Shown here: one piece after another, positions 6,985-15,509 of the stretch
Layout of the letters: each line of letters starts with the position of its first letter
Numbering within the stretch: position 1 is the first letter of the stretch
Assembly: GCA_021788095.1 (NCBI GenBank)
Contig: JAJYLB010000013.1
Location: 26,401 to 90,400 of the forward strand
Length of the DNA: 64,000 nt
Source of the DNA: Acidobacteriota bacterium
GTDB lineage: Bacteria > Acidobacteriota > Terriglobia > Acidiferrales > UBA7541
Reading direction: 5' to 3'
The notes under the pieces: model-generated
Databases searched by the model: none
What the model saw: the letters and a program-made list of their open reading frames with translations, nothing else
Told to the model about the DNA's origin: nothing
Position numbers and translations under genes: made by a program

Positions 6985-9039
6985 GTGAGGCCCATCGCCG
7001 TTTCCGCGCTGTGGATACTTTTCCCTCTGGCAGCCGTCGCCGGTCAGCAAGCCTCGGTCTCTCCGACGCCGAAGCCGGTGGAGCAGAAGGCCGGCGCTTA
7101 CGCCAATTTCATTCTCGGGCACATCAATTACCTCGAGTTCAGCGATACGGGAATCCAGCAGTACGCGAATCAGGCCATTGCCTACTACAAGGCGGCGGAA
7201 GCGCTCGATCCCGACGCGGTGGCGATACCACTGAACCTCGCGCAGATCTACGCGGCCGCGCAGCGGTGGGACGACGCGGTGCAGACGGCGCAGGCGATCC
7301 TCAAGACCCACCCGGAGAATCTGGCCGCGCACCAACTCCTGGCCAAGATCTACGTGCGCGAGGTCGACGCGACGAGCACCGACGCCAACCAGCAGCATGC
7401 GGCGGGACTGGCCGCCGAGCAGTACGAAGCGATCCTCAAGCTCAATCCCACGAGCACGGCGGCCGCGCTCCAGTTGGCGCCGCTTTACCGCCTGGAGAAG
7501 CAGCCGGAGAAAGCCGCCAAGGTGCTCGAGCAGATTCTGAGCCGCGATGCCACCAACGAGCCGGCGCTGGCCGAATACACACAACTGCTGATGGAGGAAG
7601 GCCACACCGATCAAGCCATCGCCCGCCTATCCTCCGCGGCCGCCGCCGACCGCAGCGGCCGTCTGTACGAATTACTGGGCGACGCGTACACGCAGCTGCA
7701 CAAGACCGACCAAGCCGTCGAGGCCTATCGGCAAGCCGCCCAGCTTCAGCCCGATATCCCCGATAGCTGGCAGCGGTTGGCGCGGACGCTTTTCGACGAA
7801 AACAAATTCAGCGCGGCTGCCGAGGCCTACCGGCACCTCACCGAGATCGATCCCACCGAAGCCAGAAATTTCGTGCGGCTGGCGGAAATCGATTACCAGC
7901 TGAAGCACTTCGACCAGGCCGAATCCGAAGTCAAGCAGGCGAAGAGCCTCGACCCGGACGATTTGGAAGTGCTTTACAGCGAGGCGCTGATTGCCGGCGC
8001 CCAAGGCCGCTACGGCGATGCCGTCGCCTCGATTTCGAAGGCGATCGCCAATCTGAAGCAGGGCTCCCCCGCCGCGCCGGCGAATCCGCACGTTTACGGC
8101 GACCTGTACGAGGAACTCGGCGAGCTGTATCGGCAGCAGGGCAACTACCCTGCCGCGCTCGACGCGTTCCACCACATGATGGCGCTCGGCCCGGACCAGG
8201 ACGAGAGCGGCCGGTTCGAGCTGATCGAGACCTACCGCGAGAGCCGCCAGATCGGTCAAGCGATCCAGGCCGCGCAGCAGGCCTTGACCGCCTATCCCCG
8301 GAGCGCGCAGTTCAAGATCACCTATGCGAACCTGCTCGCCGAAAATCGGCAGACCGACCAGGCCGTGAAGATGCTTCAAGGCTTGCTAACGGGCGGCGAC
8401 GCCGACCGCGAGATCTACCTCGCCTTGGCCCAGGTGCAGGAGGAAGGGCGGCGGTACGCCGACGCCCAGAAGAACGCGCGCATCGCCGAAGGGATGTCGC
8501 GCAAGCCCGAAGACAAGGTCACGGCGTGGTATCTACTCGGCGCGATCTACCAGCAGGAGAAAAAGTACAGCGACGCCGAGCCGCTCTTCGTCAAGGCGCT
8601 CGGGGTGGACCCGAACGACGACGAAGTGCTGAACGACTACGGATACATGCTCACCGAGCAGGGAGTGCGTCTCCCAGAGGCGGCGAAGATGCTCGAACAC
8701 GCCGTGGCTCTGAAACCGGACAATGGGGCCTATCTGGACAGCCTAGGGTGGACCTACTACAAACAGAACCGGTTCAACGACGCGCGCGACTATCTCCTCA
8801 AGGCCCTGGTTCACCGCCCGAACGACCCGACGATCCTCGGCCATCTGGCGGAGGTTTACGACCGCCTGGGCCAGACCCCTCTCGCCATCACCACGTGGGA
8901 GCGGTCGCTCACCGAATGGCGGCGCGCGCTGCCCGCCGATTACGACCCGAGCCGGGTGCGCGACGTGCAACGGAAACTGGACCGCGCGAAGAGCGAGGCC
9001 GCGCGCGGCGATCACACGGCCGGCATCGAGCCGCACTGA
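6985..9039 (+). CDS. Secreted tetratricopeptide-repeat protein
   Basis: The 684-residue protein starts with a likely signal peptide (MRPIAVSALWILFPLAAVAG) and is otherwise built from TPR repeats. Examples are AVAIPLNLAQIYAAAQRWDD, PDIPDSWQRLARTLFDENKF and DNGAYLDSLGWTYYKQNRF. At least a dozen repeat units run from about residue 60 to 650. Such proteins act as periplasmic or envelope scaffolds for protein contacts; no catalytic domain is visible. The GTG start is supported by an AGGAAGGGGAG ribosome site and a promoter just upstream. The partner is unknown. Confidence 0.8.
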   Translation: MRPIAVSALWILFPLAAVAGQQASVSPTPKPVEQKAGAYANFILGHINYLEFSDTGIQQYANQAIAYYKAAEALDPDAVAIPLNLAQIYAAAQRWDDAVQTAQAILKTHPENLAAHQLLAKIYVREVDATSTDANQQHAAGLAAEQYEAILKLNPTSTAAALQLAPLYRLEKQPEKAAKVLEQILSRDATNEPALAEYTQLLMEEGHTDQAIARLSSAAAADRSGRLYELLGDAYTQLHKTDQAVEAYRQAAQLQPDIPDSWQRLARTLFDENKFSAAAEAYRHLTEIDPTEARNFVRLAEIDYQLKHFDQAESEVKQAKSLDPDDLEVLYSEALIAGAQGRYGDAVASISKAIANLKQGSPAAPANPHVYGDLYEELGELYRQQGNYPAALDAFHHMMALGPDQDESGRFELIETYRESRQIGQAIQAAQQALTAYPRSAQFKITYANLLAENRQTDQAVKMLQGLLTGGDADREIYLALAQVQEEGRRYADAQKNARIAEGMSRKPEDKVTAWYLLGAIYQQEKKYSDAEPLFVKALGVDPNDDEVLNDYGYMLTEQGVRLPEAAKMLEHAVALKPDNGAYLDSLGWTYYKQNRFNDARDYLLKALVHRPNDPTILGHLAEVYDRLGQTPLAITTWERSLTEWRRALPADYDPSRVRDVQRKLDRAKSEAARGDHTAGIEPH

Positions 9040-9180
9040 GCCCCGATCCTGAAATTACTGGCGCGCGGGCGACCACCGGCAAGGCCTTCCGAACCACGAC
9101 GGCACGTGCGATAATCCCAGGCTCGCCGGATGTCGAAGGGTTGGGTGAGACGCGCCCCCAACTTCGGGATCGGGGCTGAG
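9036..9180. repeat. Small element with 18-bp terminal inverted repeats
   Basis: CTGAGCCCCGATCCTGAA (9036-9053) and its near reverse complement TTCGGGATCGGGGCTGAG (9163-9180) match at 16 of 18 positions and bracket about 110 bases without a gene. The left end includes the stop codon of the TPR gene. A -10-like GATAAT (9110-9115) inside may serve ispE. It looks like a miniature inverted-repeat element; other copies were not found in the window. Confidence 0.45.
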
Positions 9181-9190
9181 CGCCTGGACG

Positions 9191-10078
9191 TTGCGCTTGC
9201 GTCTTAACGCCTACGCCAAGATCAACTTGCAATTGCGCGTCTTGGGCGCGCGCTCGGACGGCTACCACGAGCTGCGCACCGTTTTCCAGGCCATTTCCCT
9301 TCACGATACGCTCGAACTCGAGCGCGTCTGGCGGCGCGGAATCGATTTGGCGATCGTGGGCGCGCCGCTGGACCCGGGACCGTCGAATCTGGTTTGGCGG
9401 GCCCTGGATGCGGTAACGCGAGAGCTGAGACTCGGAGGCGGCTGGCGCTGCCGGCTTCGGAAGCGCATCCCCATGGCCGCGGGGCTGGGCGGGGGATCGA
9501 GCGACGCCGCCGCAGCGCTCGTGGGAGCCGAACGCTTGGCGGGCCGGCGCCTCGAGCCGGAGCGGCGCGTCGAGATTGCCGCCGCGCTGGGCGCCGACGT
9601 GCCGTTTTTCCTGGTGGGGGGTCGCGCGCTCGGCGCGGGCCGAGGCGACGAAATCACCCCCCTCGACGACGGCCCGCCACGCTGGGTGGTGATCGTCTTC
9701 CCTTGCGGGATCGCCATCCCCACACGCGACGCCTACGCATGGCTTCGCCAGCGGTTGACAACCGCGGCCGGCGCCCCTAAACTCTGGATTTCCTGCCCCC
9801 CAAGCTGGACGTCCGGGGACGCGAAGCTTCGAAACGACTTCGAGGCGGCGGTCTTTCTCCGCCATTCGCGGCTCCGGCGCATCAAGCGCCGCTTGCTTCT
9901 GGCGGGGGCTGCGGGAGCCGCGCTGGCAGGCAGCGGTTCGGCGGTGTTTGGCATGTTCCGCCACCCAGCGCAGGCGCGCCGAGCCGCTCGGCAGTTCCTG
10001 GACGACCAGGTTTTCATCGCTCGCACGCTGACGCGGGGCGAATTTCGCCGTGTGCCGCGAGGGCCGGAGCGAGGTTGA
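9191..10078 (+). CDS. ispE: IspE, 4-diphosphocytidyl-2-C-methyl-D-erythritol kinase
   Basis: IspE phosphorylates CDP-methylerythritol in the MEP isoprenoid pathway. The 295-residue GHMP kinase starts with LNAYAKINLQLRVLGARSDG followed by YHELRTVFQAI. The ATP-binding GHMP loop is PMAAGLGGGSSDAAAALVG, and the C-terminal motif is LAGSGSAVFGMF. The start is a TTG at 9191. The gene ends 10 bases before the prs start, so the two are probably co-transcribed. Confidence 0.94.
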   Translation: MRLRLNAYAKINLQLRVLGARSDGYHELRTVFQAISLHDTLELERVWRRGIDLAIVGAPLDPGPSNLVWRALDAVTRELRLGGGWRCRLRKRIPMAAGLGGGSSDAAAALVGAERLAGRRLEPERRVEIAAALGADVPFFLVGGRALGAGRGDEITPLDDGPPRWVVIVFPCGIAIPTRDAYAWLRQRLTTAAGAPKLWISCPPSWTSGDAKLRNDFEAAVFLRHSRLRRIKRRLLLAGAAGAALAGSGSAVFGMFRHPAQARRAARQFLDDQVFIARTLTRGEFRRVPRGPERG

Positions 10079-10088
10079 GGGATCACGC

Positions 10089-11033
10089 TTGGCCAATGAC
10101 GAATTGAAGATCTTCAGCGGGCGCGCCAATCCCGCGCTGACCGAATCGATCTGCCGGTATCTGGGCACGAAGCCGGGGCAAGCCGAACTCAGCTCGTTTT
10201 CCGACGGCGAATGCTACATCCAGATCCTCGAGAACGTGCGGGGCACGGACGTTTTCGTCGTGCAGCCGTGTTCGCAGCCCGTGGATTTCCATTTGATGGA
10301 ACTGCTGCTGATGATCGACGCGTTCAAGCGCGCCTCCGCGCGCCGGATCACCGCCGTGGTCCCGTACTACGGCTATGCGCGCCAGGACCGCAAGGACAAG
10401 CCGCGCGTGCCCATCTCCGCCAAGCTGGTTGCCGACCTGCTCGAGACGGCGGGAGCGAGCCGCGCCCTGACGCTGGATCTGCACGCGCCACAAATCCAGG
10501 GATATTTCAATATCCCCGTCGACCACCTCTTCGCCTCGCCCGTCCTCATCGAGCACTTCCGGAACAAGCATCTGCCCAACCTCACCGTCGTTTCCCCCGA
10601 CGCCGGCGGCGTCGAGCGAGCGCGCGGGTTCGCGAAGAAGATGGACGCGCCGTTGGCCATCGTGGACAAGCGGCGCGTGGCGATGGACCAAACCGAGGTC
10701 ATGCACCTGATCGGCGAGGTGGAGGGCCGCGCTGCCCTGATCGTCGACGACATCGTGGATACGGCGGGCACGCTCGTCAAGACGGCCGAGGCGTTGAAGG
10801 GGCAGGGGGCTGAGCGGGTCTACGCGGCGTGCACGCACGCCGTGCTCTCGGGCGGCGCCGTCGAACGCGTGTGCCATTCCCCGCTCGAGGAACTGGTGGT
10901 GACGGACTCGATTCCGCCGCGGCCGGAGACGTGCCGGAGCGGGAAGATCCGGGTCCTGAGCGTCGCCGAACTGCTGGCGCGCGGGATCCGATCGATTCAC
11001 GAGGAGGCGTCGATCAGCGCGCTGTTCCTCTAA
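10089..11033 (+). CDS. prs: Ribose-phosphate pyrophosphokinase (PRPP synthase)
   Basis: Prs makes PRPP from ribose 5-phosphate and ATP. The 314 residues match class I enzymes. Seen are FSGRANPALTESIC at the start, FSDGECYIQI, YYGYARQDRKDKPRVPISA, DLHAPQIQGYFNIPVDHL, and the PRPP-binding loop LIVDDIVDTAGTLVKTA. The TTG at 10089 is preferred because homology begins there and a GAGG-rich site precedes it; an ATG 39 bases earlier would add an unrelated charged extension. It lies in the row ispE-prs-rplY-pth, an arrangement common in many bacteria. Confidence 0.95.
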   Translation: MANDELKIFSGRANPALTESICRYLGTKPGQAELSSFSDGECYIQILENVRGTDVFVVQPCSQPVDFHLMELLLMIDAFKRASARRITAVVPYYGYARQDRKDKPRVPISAKLVADLLETAGASRALTLDLHAPQIQGYFNIPVDHLFASPVLIEHFRNKHLPNLTVVSPDAGGVERARGFAKKMDAPLAIVDKRRVAMDQTEVMHLIGEVEGRAALIVDDIVDTAGTLVKTAEALKGQGAERVYAACTHAVLSGGAVERVCHSPLEELVVTDSIPPRPETCRSGKIRVLSVAELLARGIRSIHEEASISALFL

Positions 11034-11056
11034 GGAAAGGATGAGGGTAAAGTCCC

Positions 11057-11740
11057 ATGGAGATTGAAGCGCAGCGCCGCGAGGAACGCGGCAAAAACGC
11101 CGTCCGGCGCCTGCGGAAAGCGGGCCGCGTGCCGGCGGTGCTCTACGGCGCGCCGGGGGAGGCGGTGGCCCTGGCGGTCGACGCGCATCAAGCGCAGCAG
11201 ATCCTGCGCTCGGCCGGACACAATGTGATTTACAAGGTCAAGGTGGGAGGGAGCGAAGCCGCGCCGGCGATGCTGAAGGACTGGCAAGTGGATCCCGTCC
11301 GCGGCGACCTGCTCCACCTGGATTTGCAGCGCGTGGCGATGGACGCCGTGGTGCGCGTGCGCGTGCACGTACACACCGTAGGCGAGCCCCAGGGCGTGAA
11401 GGTGCAAGGTGGGATCTTCGAGCGCGTGACGCGCGACGTGGAAGTGGAGTGCCTGCCGGCGGATATCCCCGGAGAGATCACCATGGACGTCAGCGAGCTG
11501 ACCATCGGCAAACAGCTTCGCGCCGGCGATCTGCCGCTCGACCCCGCCAAGGTCCGCTTGCTCACCGATCCTCGGCGCGTCATTGCCCACGTCGTCGCGC
11601 CCGCCAAGGAAGAAGTGGCCGCGCCCGAAGCGGCTGCCGCGACCGTCGTCGAAGCGGCGGCGCCGGCCGAGCCCGAACTGATCAAGAAGGTTCGGAAGGA
11701 AGCCGAGGAAGGCGAAGAGGTCGAGGGAAAGGGCGAGTAG
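11057..11740 (+). CDS. rplY: 50S ribosomal protein L25 (Ctc/TL5 type)
   Basis: This 227-residue protein binds 5S rRNA in the large subunit. It has the two-domain Ctc form. The N-terminal L25 domain (about 1-95) includes RRLRKAGRVPAVLYG, and the C-terminal TL5 domain (about 96-190) includes VECLPADIPGEITMDVSELTIG split by the usual spacing. The last ~35 residues are an Ala/Glu-rich acidic tail, common in this form. It sits between prs and pth as in many genomes. Confidence 0.95.
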   Translation: MEIEAQRREERGKNAVRRLRKAGRVPAVLYGAPGEAVALAVDAHQAQQILRSAGHNVIYKVKVGGSEAAPAMLKDWQVDPVRGDLLHLDLQRVAMDAVVRVRVHVHTVGEPQGVKVQGGIFERVTRDVEVECLPADIPGEITMDVSELTIGKQLRAGDLPLDPAKVRLLTDPRRVIAHVVAPAKEEVAAPEAAAATVVEAAAPAEPELIKKVRKEAEEGEEVEGKGE

Positions 11741-11854
11741 GCCGCCCTCCCTCCTCGTGGCCCCCGGCCCCTGCGCACGCCCGGCAAAGCCGGGGGAAAA
11801 GGGGCGGGAGAGATTCCGGGTGGAGATGGGTGTTCGAGGGAAACGGTTTCGCCG

Positions 11855-12481
11855 ATGCGACTGATCGTGGGGCTGGGGAATCCCGGCCCCGAATACGCGT
11901 GGACGCCGCATAACCTCGGCTTTCTGACGATCGACCGGTTGGCGGAGAAGCTGGGAATCCGGGTGCGGCGGCCGGAAGGGCGATCGCTGGTGGGGTTGGG
12001 CGCGATGGGAGGAACGGAAGTGGCGCTAGCGAAGCCGCAAACGTTCATGAACGCGAGCGGCGAGGCGGTGCGCGACCTCGTGGCCCGGTTTGCCGCCGAT
12101 CCGGAGGAGATGATCGTCATCACCGACGACGCGGCTTTGCCGTGGGGGGCGCTGCGGATTCGCGCGCGGGGCTCCGCGGGGGGTCACAACGGGTTGAAGT
12201 CGGTGATCGGCGCCTTGGGCGGAGACGCGTTCGTTCGCGTGCGCCTGGGCGTTGGCCCAGCCGAGCGGCCGGCGGATCTGGCCGAATACGTTTTGCGGTC
12301 CATGGGCAGCGCGGAACGCGGATGCGCGGCCGAGGAGATCGAACGAGCCGTGCAAGCAATCGAGATGATCCTCGCCAAGGGGACGGAGGCGGCGATGAAC
12401 CGCTTCAACCGGCAGGCGCCGGAGCCACCCGAGGCGGAAGATCGAAACGACCCGGGGCCACCCAGCTCCGGCAGGAATTGA
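11855..12481 (+). CDS. pth: Peptidyl-tRNA hydrolase
   Basis: Pth releases tRNA from peptidyl-tRNAs that drop off the ribosome. The N-terminus MRLIVGLGNPGPEYAWTPHN carries the catalytic His (about residue 19), in a TPHNLGF form instead of the more common TRHNVGF. The asparagine motif FMNASGEAV, the acidic DDAALPWG and the GSAGGHNGLKSV motif are all present. The 208-residue length is normal with a proline/acidic tail. The next gene, rpsF, starts 7 bases after its stop. Confidence 0.95.
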   Translation: MRLIVGLGNPGPEYAWTPHNLGFLTIDRLAEKLGIRVRRPEGRSLVGLGAMGGTEVALAKPQTFMNASGEAVRDLVARFAADPEEMIVITDDAALPWGALRIRARGSAGGHNGLKSVIGALGGDAFVRVRLGVGPAERPADLAEYVLRSMGSAERGCAAEEIERAVQAIEMILAKGTEAAMNRFNRQAPEPPEAEDRNDPGPPSSGRN

Positions 12482-12488
12482 GGAGACG

Positions 12489-12884
12489 ATGGCCGAAGAG
12501 CGTTTCTACGAACTGATTTTCATTTGCCAGCCCGATACGCCGGAGCCCGAGATCGACAAGGTGATCGCGACGCTCCAGCAGAGCATCGAGGAGCAGCAAG
12601 GCCGGCTCGAGAAGCTGGAGAAGTGGGGTGCGCGGAAGCTGGCGTACCGTATCGGGAAGAACCGGGAAGGGTTCTACGTGTTCCTGGCTTTTCGCAGCCG
12701 GCAAAGCGACCTGATCAAGGAACTCGAGCGCCGGCTGAAGGTGTCCGAACCCGTTCTGAAATACCTGACCGTGCGCATTGACGAGGAACTGAAGCGGCAG
12801 AGCAAGCTCGCCGCCCGCCGCGAGCGGCGTTTGGCTCGCCGGCCCCGTAAGCCCGCAGGAGAATCGGCTACGGCCGCCGGCTAG
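12489..12884 (+). CDS. rpsF: 30S ribosomal protein S6
   Basis: S6 is a small-subunit protein that pairs with S18. The core (residues 1-100) contains YELIFICQPDTPEPEI, then KLEKWGARKLAYRIGKNREG and FYVFLAF. The C-terminal tail is strongly basic (RRERRLARRPRKP). It starts with ATG and a GGAG site, and leads the rpsF-rpsR-rplI cluster. Confidence 0.96.
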   Translation: MAEERFYELIFICQPDTPEPEIDKVIATLQQSIEEQQGRLEKLEKWGARKLAYRIGKNREGFYVFLAFRSRQSDLIKELERRLKVSEPVLKYLTVRIDEELKRQSKLAARRERRLARRPRKPAGESATAAG

Positions 12885-12917
12885 GGCCGCGCGCACCCTT
12901 TTCTTAAGGAGACCAAC

Positions 12918-13223
12918 ATGGCAGCCGATACCCCCCCACCTTCCGCCGCGCCGCATTCCCGCGGCCCCGCGCCGCGCGGCGATAGGCCGCGCAAGCCGCG
13001 CCGGCAGTACGTCCGCAAGCGGAAGGTGTGCCAATTTTGCGTGGACAAAGTCGACTACATCGACTACAAGAACGCGGACCTGCTCCGATCGTTTATCCTC
13101 GACCGAGGCAAGATCATCCCCCGCCGGATTACGGGCACTTGCTCCCGGCACCAACGCTGGCTGAAGACGGCGATCGCGCGCGCGCGCAACATCGCCCTGC
13201 TCCCCTTTGCCGCCGGGAGCTAG
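12918..13223 (+). CDS. rpsR: 30S ribosomal protein S18
   Basis: S18 binds S6 on the platform of the small subunit. After a disordered Pro/Arg-rich N-terminus, the conserved domain (about residues 36-95) reads [20 protein letters not shown] and ends [18 protein letters not shown]. The CxxC, Cys and His residues indicate the zinc-binding (C+) form. The ATG has an AAGGAG ribosome site. It lies between S6 and L9 as usual. Confidence 0.96.
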   Translation: MAADTPPPSAAPHSRGPAPRGDRPRKPRRQYVRKRKVCQFCVDKVDYIDYKNADLLRSFILDRGKIIPRRITGTCSRHQRWLKTAIARARNIALLPFAAGS

Positions 13224-13242
13224 GACGCGGGAGAAAGACGCG

Positions 13243-13737
13243 ATGAAAATCATCTTGCAGGAAAACATCGAAAAACTGGGCGCACGCGGGCAAGTGGTCG
13301 AAGTCGCCGATGGGTACGCGAGGAACTACCTGCTCCCGCGAAAGTTCGCCCTGCCCGCCACGCCGGGCAACCTCAAGCAGCTCGACCGCATTCGCGCCCG
13401 CTTGGCGAAGATCGAAGCGCAGGAACACGCCACGGCGCAGGACCTCGGCGCGCAGCTCGCCTCCACCTTCGTCACGATGGTCCGCAAGGCCGGGCAAAAC
13501 GATCAGCTCTTCGGCTCGGTTACCGCGGCCGATATCGCCGATGCCCTCGCCGCGCAAGGCCTGGTGGTGGACAAGCGGAAGGTGGCGCTGGCCGAGCCGA
13601 TCAAGCAGATCGGCGAGTACGACGTGACGGTCAAGCTCCACCATGCCGTCTCCGTCGCCGTGAAGGTGCGGGTGTCGCGCGAAGGCGAGCCTGCCGCGCC
13701 CGAACCGCAGGCCGCCCCTCCCGCTCCCGCCGAATAG
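13243..13737 (+). CDS. rplI: 50S ribosomal protein L9
   Basis: L9 has an N-terminal rRNA-binding domain (MKIILQENIEKLGARGQVVE and YARNYLLPR), a long connecting helix, and a C-terminal domain containing QLFGSVTAADIADAL. At 164 residues it is slightly longer than typical because of an Ala/Pro-rich tail. The ATG at 13243 is chosen over an earlier in-frame ATG because family similarity begins exactly there and GGGAGAAAG precedes it. Confidence 0.96.
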   Translation: MKIILQENIEKLGARGQVVEVADGYARNYLLPRKFALPATPGNLKQLDRIRARLAKIEAQEHATAQDLGAQLASTFVTMVRKAGQNDQLFGSVTAADIADALAAQGLVVDKRKVALAEPIKQIGEYDVTVKLHHAVSVAVKVRVSREGEPAAPEPQAAPPAPAE

Positions 13738-14012
13738 TGCGGCCTCGAGGCTTCTCGCGCGGGCGGTTTTCCACGGGGCTTCGGGTTTTCCACACGCGCC
13801 GCGATTTCCTTTCCCCGCATTTCCCGCGCCTTTCCGCGGCCCGCGCGAACGCGACCGGAAATCCACAGCCTCGTCACCGATTCCTGTCGATTTCCGGTTG
13901 ACTTCCCGCACCCCCCGGCCAAAATGCTCCCTTTGCTTCCGCGGACAACCGGTGTGAAGAAAGGGGTTGCCCGGGGAGACCATTTAGGCGAAACTAAGGC
14001 GAAAATAAAACC

Positions 14013-15389
14013 ATGCCCGCTCCCGTCGAACTTGAACGGCCCTTGCCCCAAAATCCCGACGCCGAACGCAGCGTTTTGGGGGCGATCCTGCTCGACAATC
14101 ACGCTCTCAATGCCGCCATCGAGCTGCTCCGGCCCGAGGATTTCTTCCTCGATCAACACCGCCGCCTGTACCACCGCATGATCGCGCTGGGCGAGCGCCA
14201 ACGGGCCATCGACCTGGTGACCCTGGCCGAGGAGCTGGAACGCTCGGGCGAGCTGGAGGCGGCGGGCGGCGCGGCGTATCTTGCTTTGCTCGTCGATGGT
14301 GTCCCGCGGGTCTCGCACGTCGAGCACTACGCCCAAATCGTCAAAGAGAAGGCCACGCTCCGCAACTTGATTCACACCGCGGACGTGATTCAGCAGGAAG
14401 CGCTCGACGCCGAGCGCGACGCCGATGAAATCCTCGACCGGGCGGAAACGCTCGTCTTCCAGCTCGCCGAGGACCGCCTCCGCGCCGGCCTGGTCGGCGT
14501 GAAGGAGGTGGTTCGGGAAAGCATTCCGCGGCTGGAGCGGATGCTCAACGAAGGGCGTCAAATCACGGGCCTGGCCACGGGCTACCGCCAGCTCGATCAG
14601 CTCACCTCAGGCTTGCAGGCTTCGGAGTTGGTTATCTTGGCGGCACGACCGTCGATGGGGAAAACGGCCCTGGCGCTCAATATCGCCGAGCATGTCGCCG
14701 TGGCCCAAAGGCAGCCGGTGGCCATCTTCAGCCTCGAGATGTCGAAGGAATCGCTGCTGATGCGGTTCCTGGCTTCCTTCGCCCGGCTGGATATGCACCG
14801 TTTCCGCACCGGCCGGCTCACCAGCGAGGAATCGCGGAAAATGATGGAGGCGCTCAATCAGTTGTCCGAGGCCCCTCTGTCCATCGACGATTCGGGTTCG
14901 GCTACGGTGATGGAGATCGGAGCGAAAGCGCGGCGAATGAAGAAGGACAAGGGACTGGCGATTGTAATCGTCGACTATTTGCAGCTGGTTTCCGCGCGAG
15001 GGCGTTTCGGCAATCGTAATGAGGAAGTGTCCTCGATCTCCCGTTCCCTCAAGGCGCTCGCTAAGGACCTCCAGGTGCCCGTGCTCGTCTTGAGCCAGCT
15101 GACCCGCGCACCCGAGCGGGAAGACCGCGACCCGCAGCTCGCGGATCTGCGCGAATCGGGCGCCATCGAGCAGGATGCGGACGTTGTCCTGTTCATCAAC
15201 CGACCCAACTTCTACAAAGCGGAGCTGCCCGAGGAAGATCGCCGCAAGGCCAAGCTGATGGTCCGCAAGCAGCGGAACGGCCCAACGGGGGATCTCCAAT
15301 ACGTCTTCTTCGAGCGATTCACCCGCTTCGAGGAGGTCTCCGCGGATTCCTACCAAGGCCGTGAAGCGCCACCCGAAGCAGAGTCTTAG
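14013..15389 (+). CDS. dnaB: Replicative DNA helicase DnaB
   Basis: DnaB is the hexameric helicase at the replication fork. The N-terminal primase-binding domain includes PQNPDAERSVLGAILLDN, and the RecA-like domain has Walker A ARPSMGKTA (211-219), FSLEMSKESLLMRFLAS, Walker B IVIVDYLQLV and LRESGAIEQDADVVLFI. There is no intein. The 458 residues match the family. The 275-base spacer after rplI holds no gene; a TTGACT at 13898-13903 with AAAATG 17 bases on could be a promoter. Confidence 0.97.
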   Translation: MPAPVELERPLPQNPDAERSVLGAILLDNHALNAAIELLRPEDFFLDQHRRLYHRMIALGERQRAIDLVTLAEELERSGELEAAGGAAYLALLVDGVPRVSHVEHYAQIVKEKATLRNLIHTADVIQQEALDAERDADEILDRAETLVFQLAEDRLRAGLVGVKEVVRESIPRLERMLNEGRQITGLATGYRQLDQLTSGLQASELVILAARPSMGKTALALNIAEHVAVAQRQPVAIFSLEMSKESLLMRFLASFARLDMHRFRTGRLTSEESRKMMEALNQLSEAPLSIDDSGSATVMEIGAKARRMKKDKGLAIVIVDYLQLVSARGRFGNRNEEVSSISRSLKALAKDLQVPVLVLSQLTRAPEREDRDPQLADLRESGAIEQDADVVLFINRPNFYKAELPEEDRRKAKLMVRKQRNGPTGDLQYVFFERFTRFEEVSADSYQGREAPPEAES

Positions 15390-15399
15390 CCGCCAGGCG

Positions 15400-15408
15400 T
15401 GTTATACT
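15400..15408 (+). promoter_or_regulatory. Extended -10 element upstream of the PIN-TRAM gene
   Basis: TGTTATACT is an extended -10 (TGn-TATACT) just after dnaB, about 100 bases before the next start. No clear -35 accompanies it. Confidence 0.4.
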
Positions 15409-15509
15409 GGCAACTGCTTTTTCTTGCTTCTTTGGCGTATAGGGGACGGCGATCATCCCCGTTCTTTATTCTTTAAGGATGCAGGCCCTATTTCCGGCCT
15501 CATAACCAC

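Noticed and set aside
5326..7614. 762-codon open frame opposite purH and the TPR gene
   Set aside because: It is the complement of two well-supported genes in GC-rich DNA, where long antisense frames arise by chance; no family features.
11741..11854. GC-rich inverted repeat CCCGGC/GCCGGG after rplY as a terminator
   Set aside because: Short stem followed by purines and no T-run.
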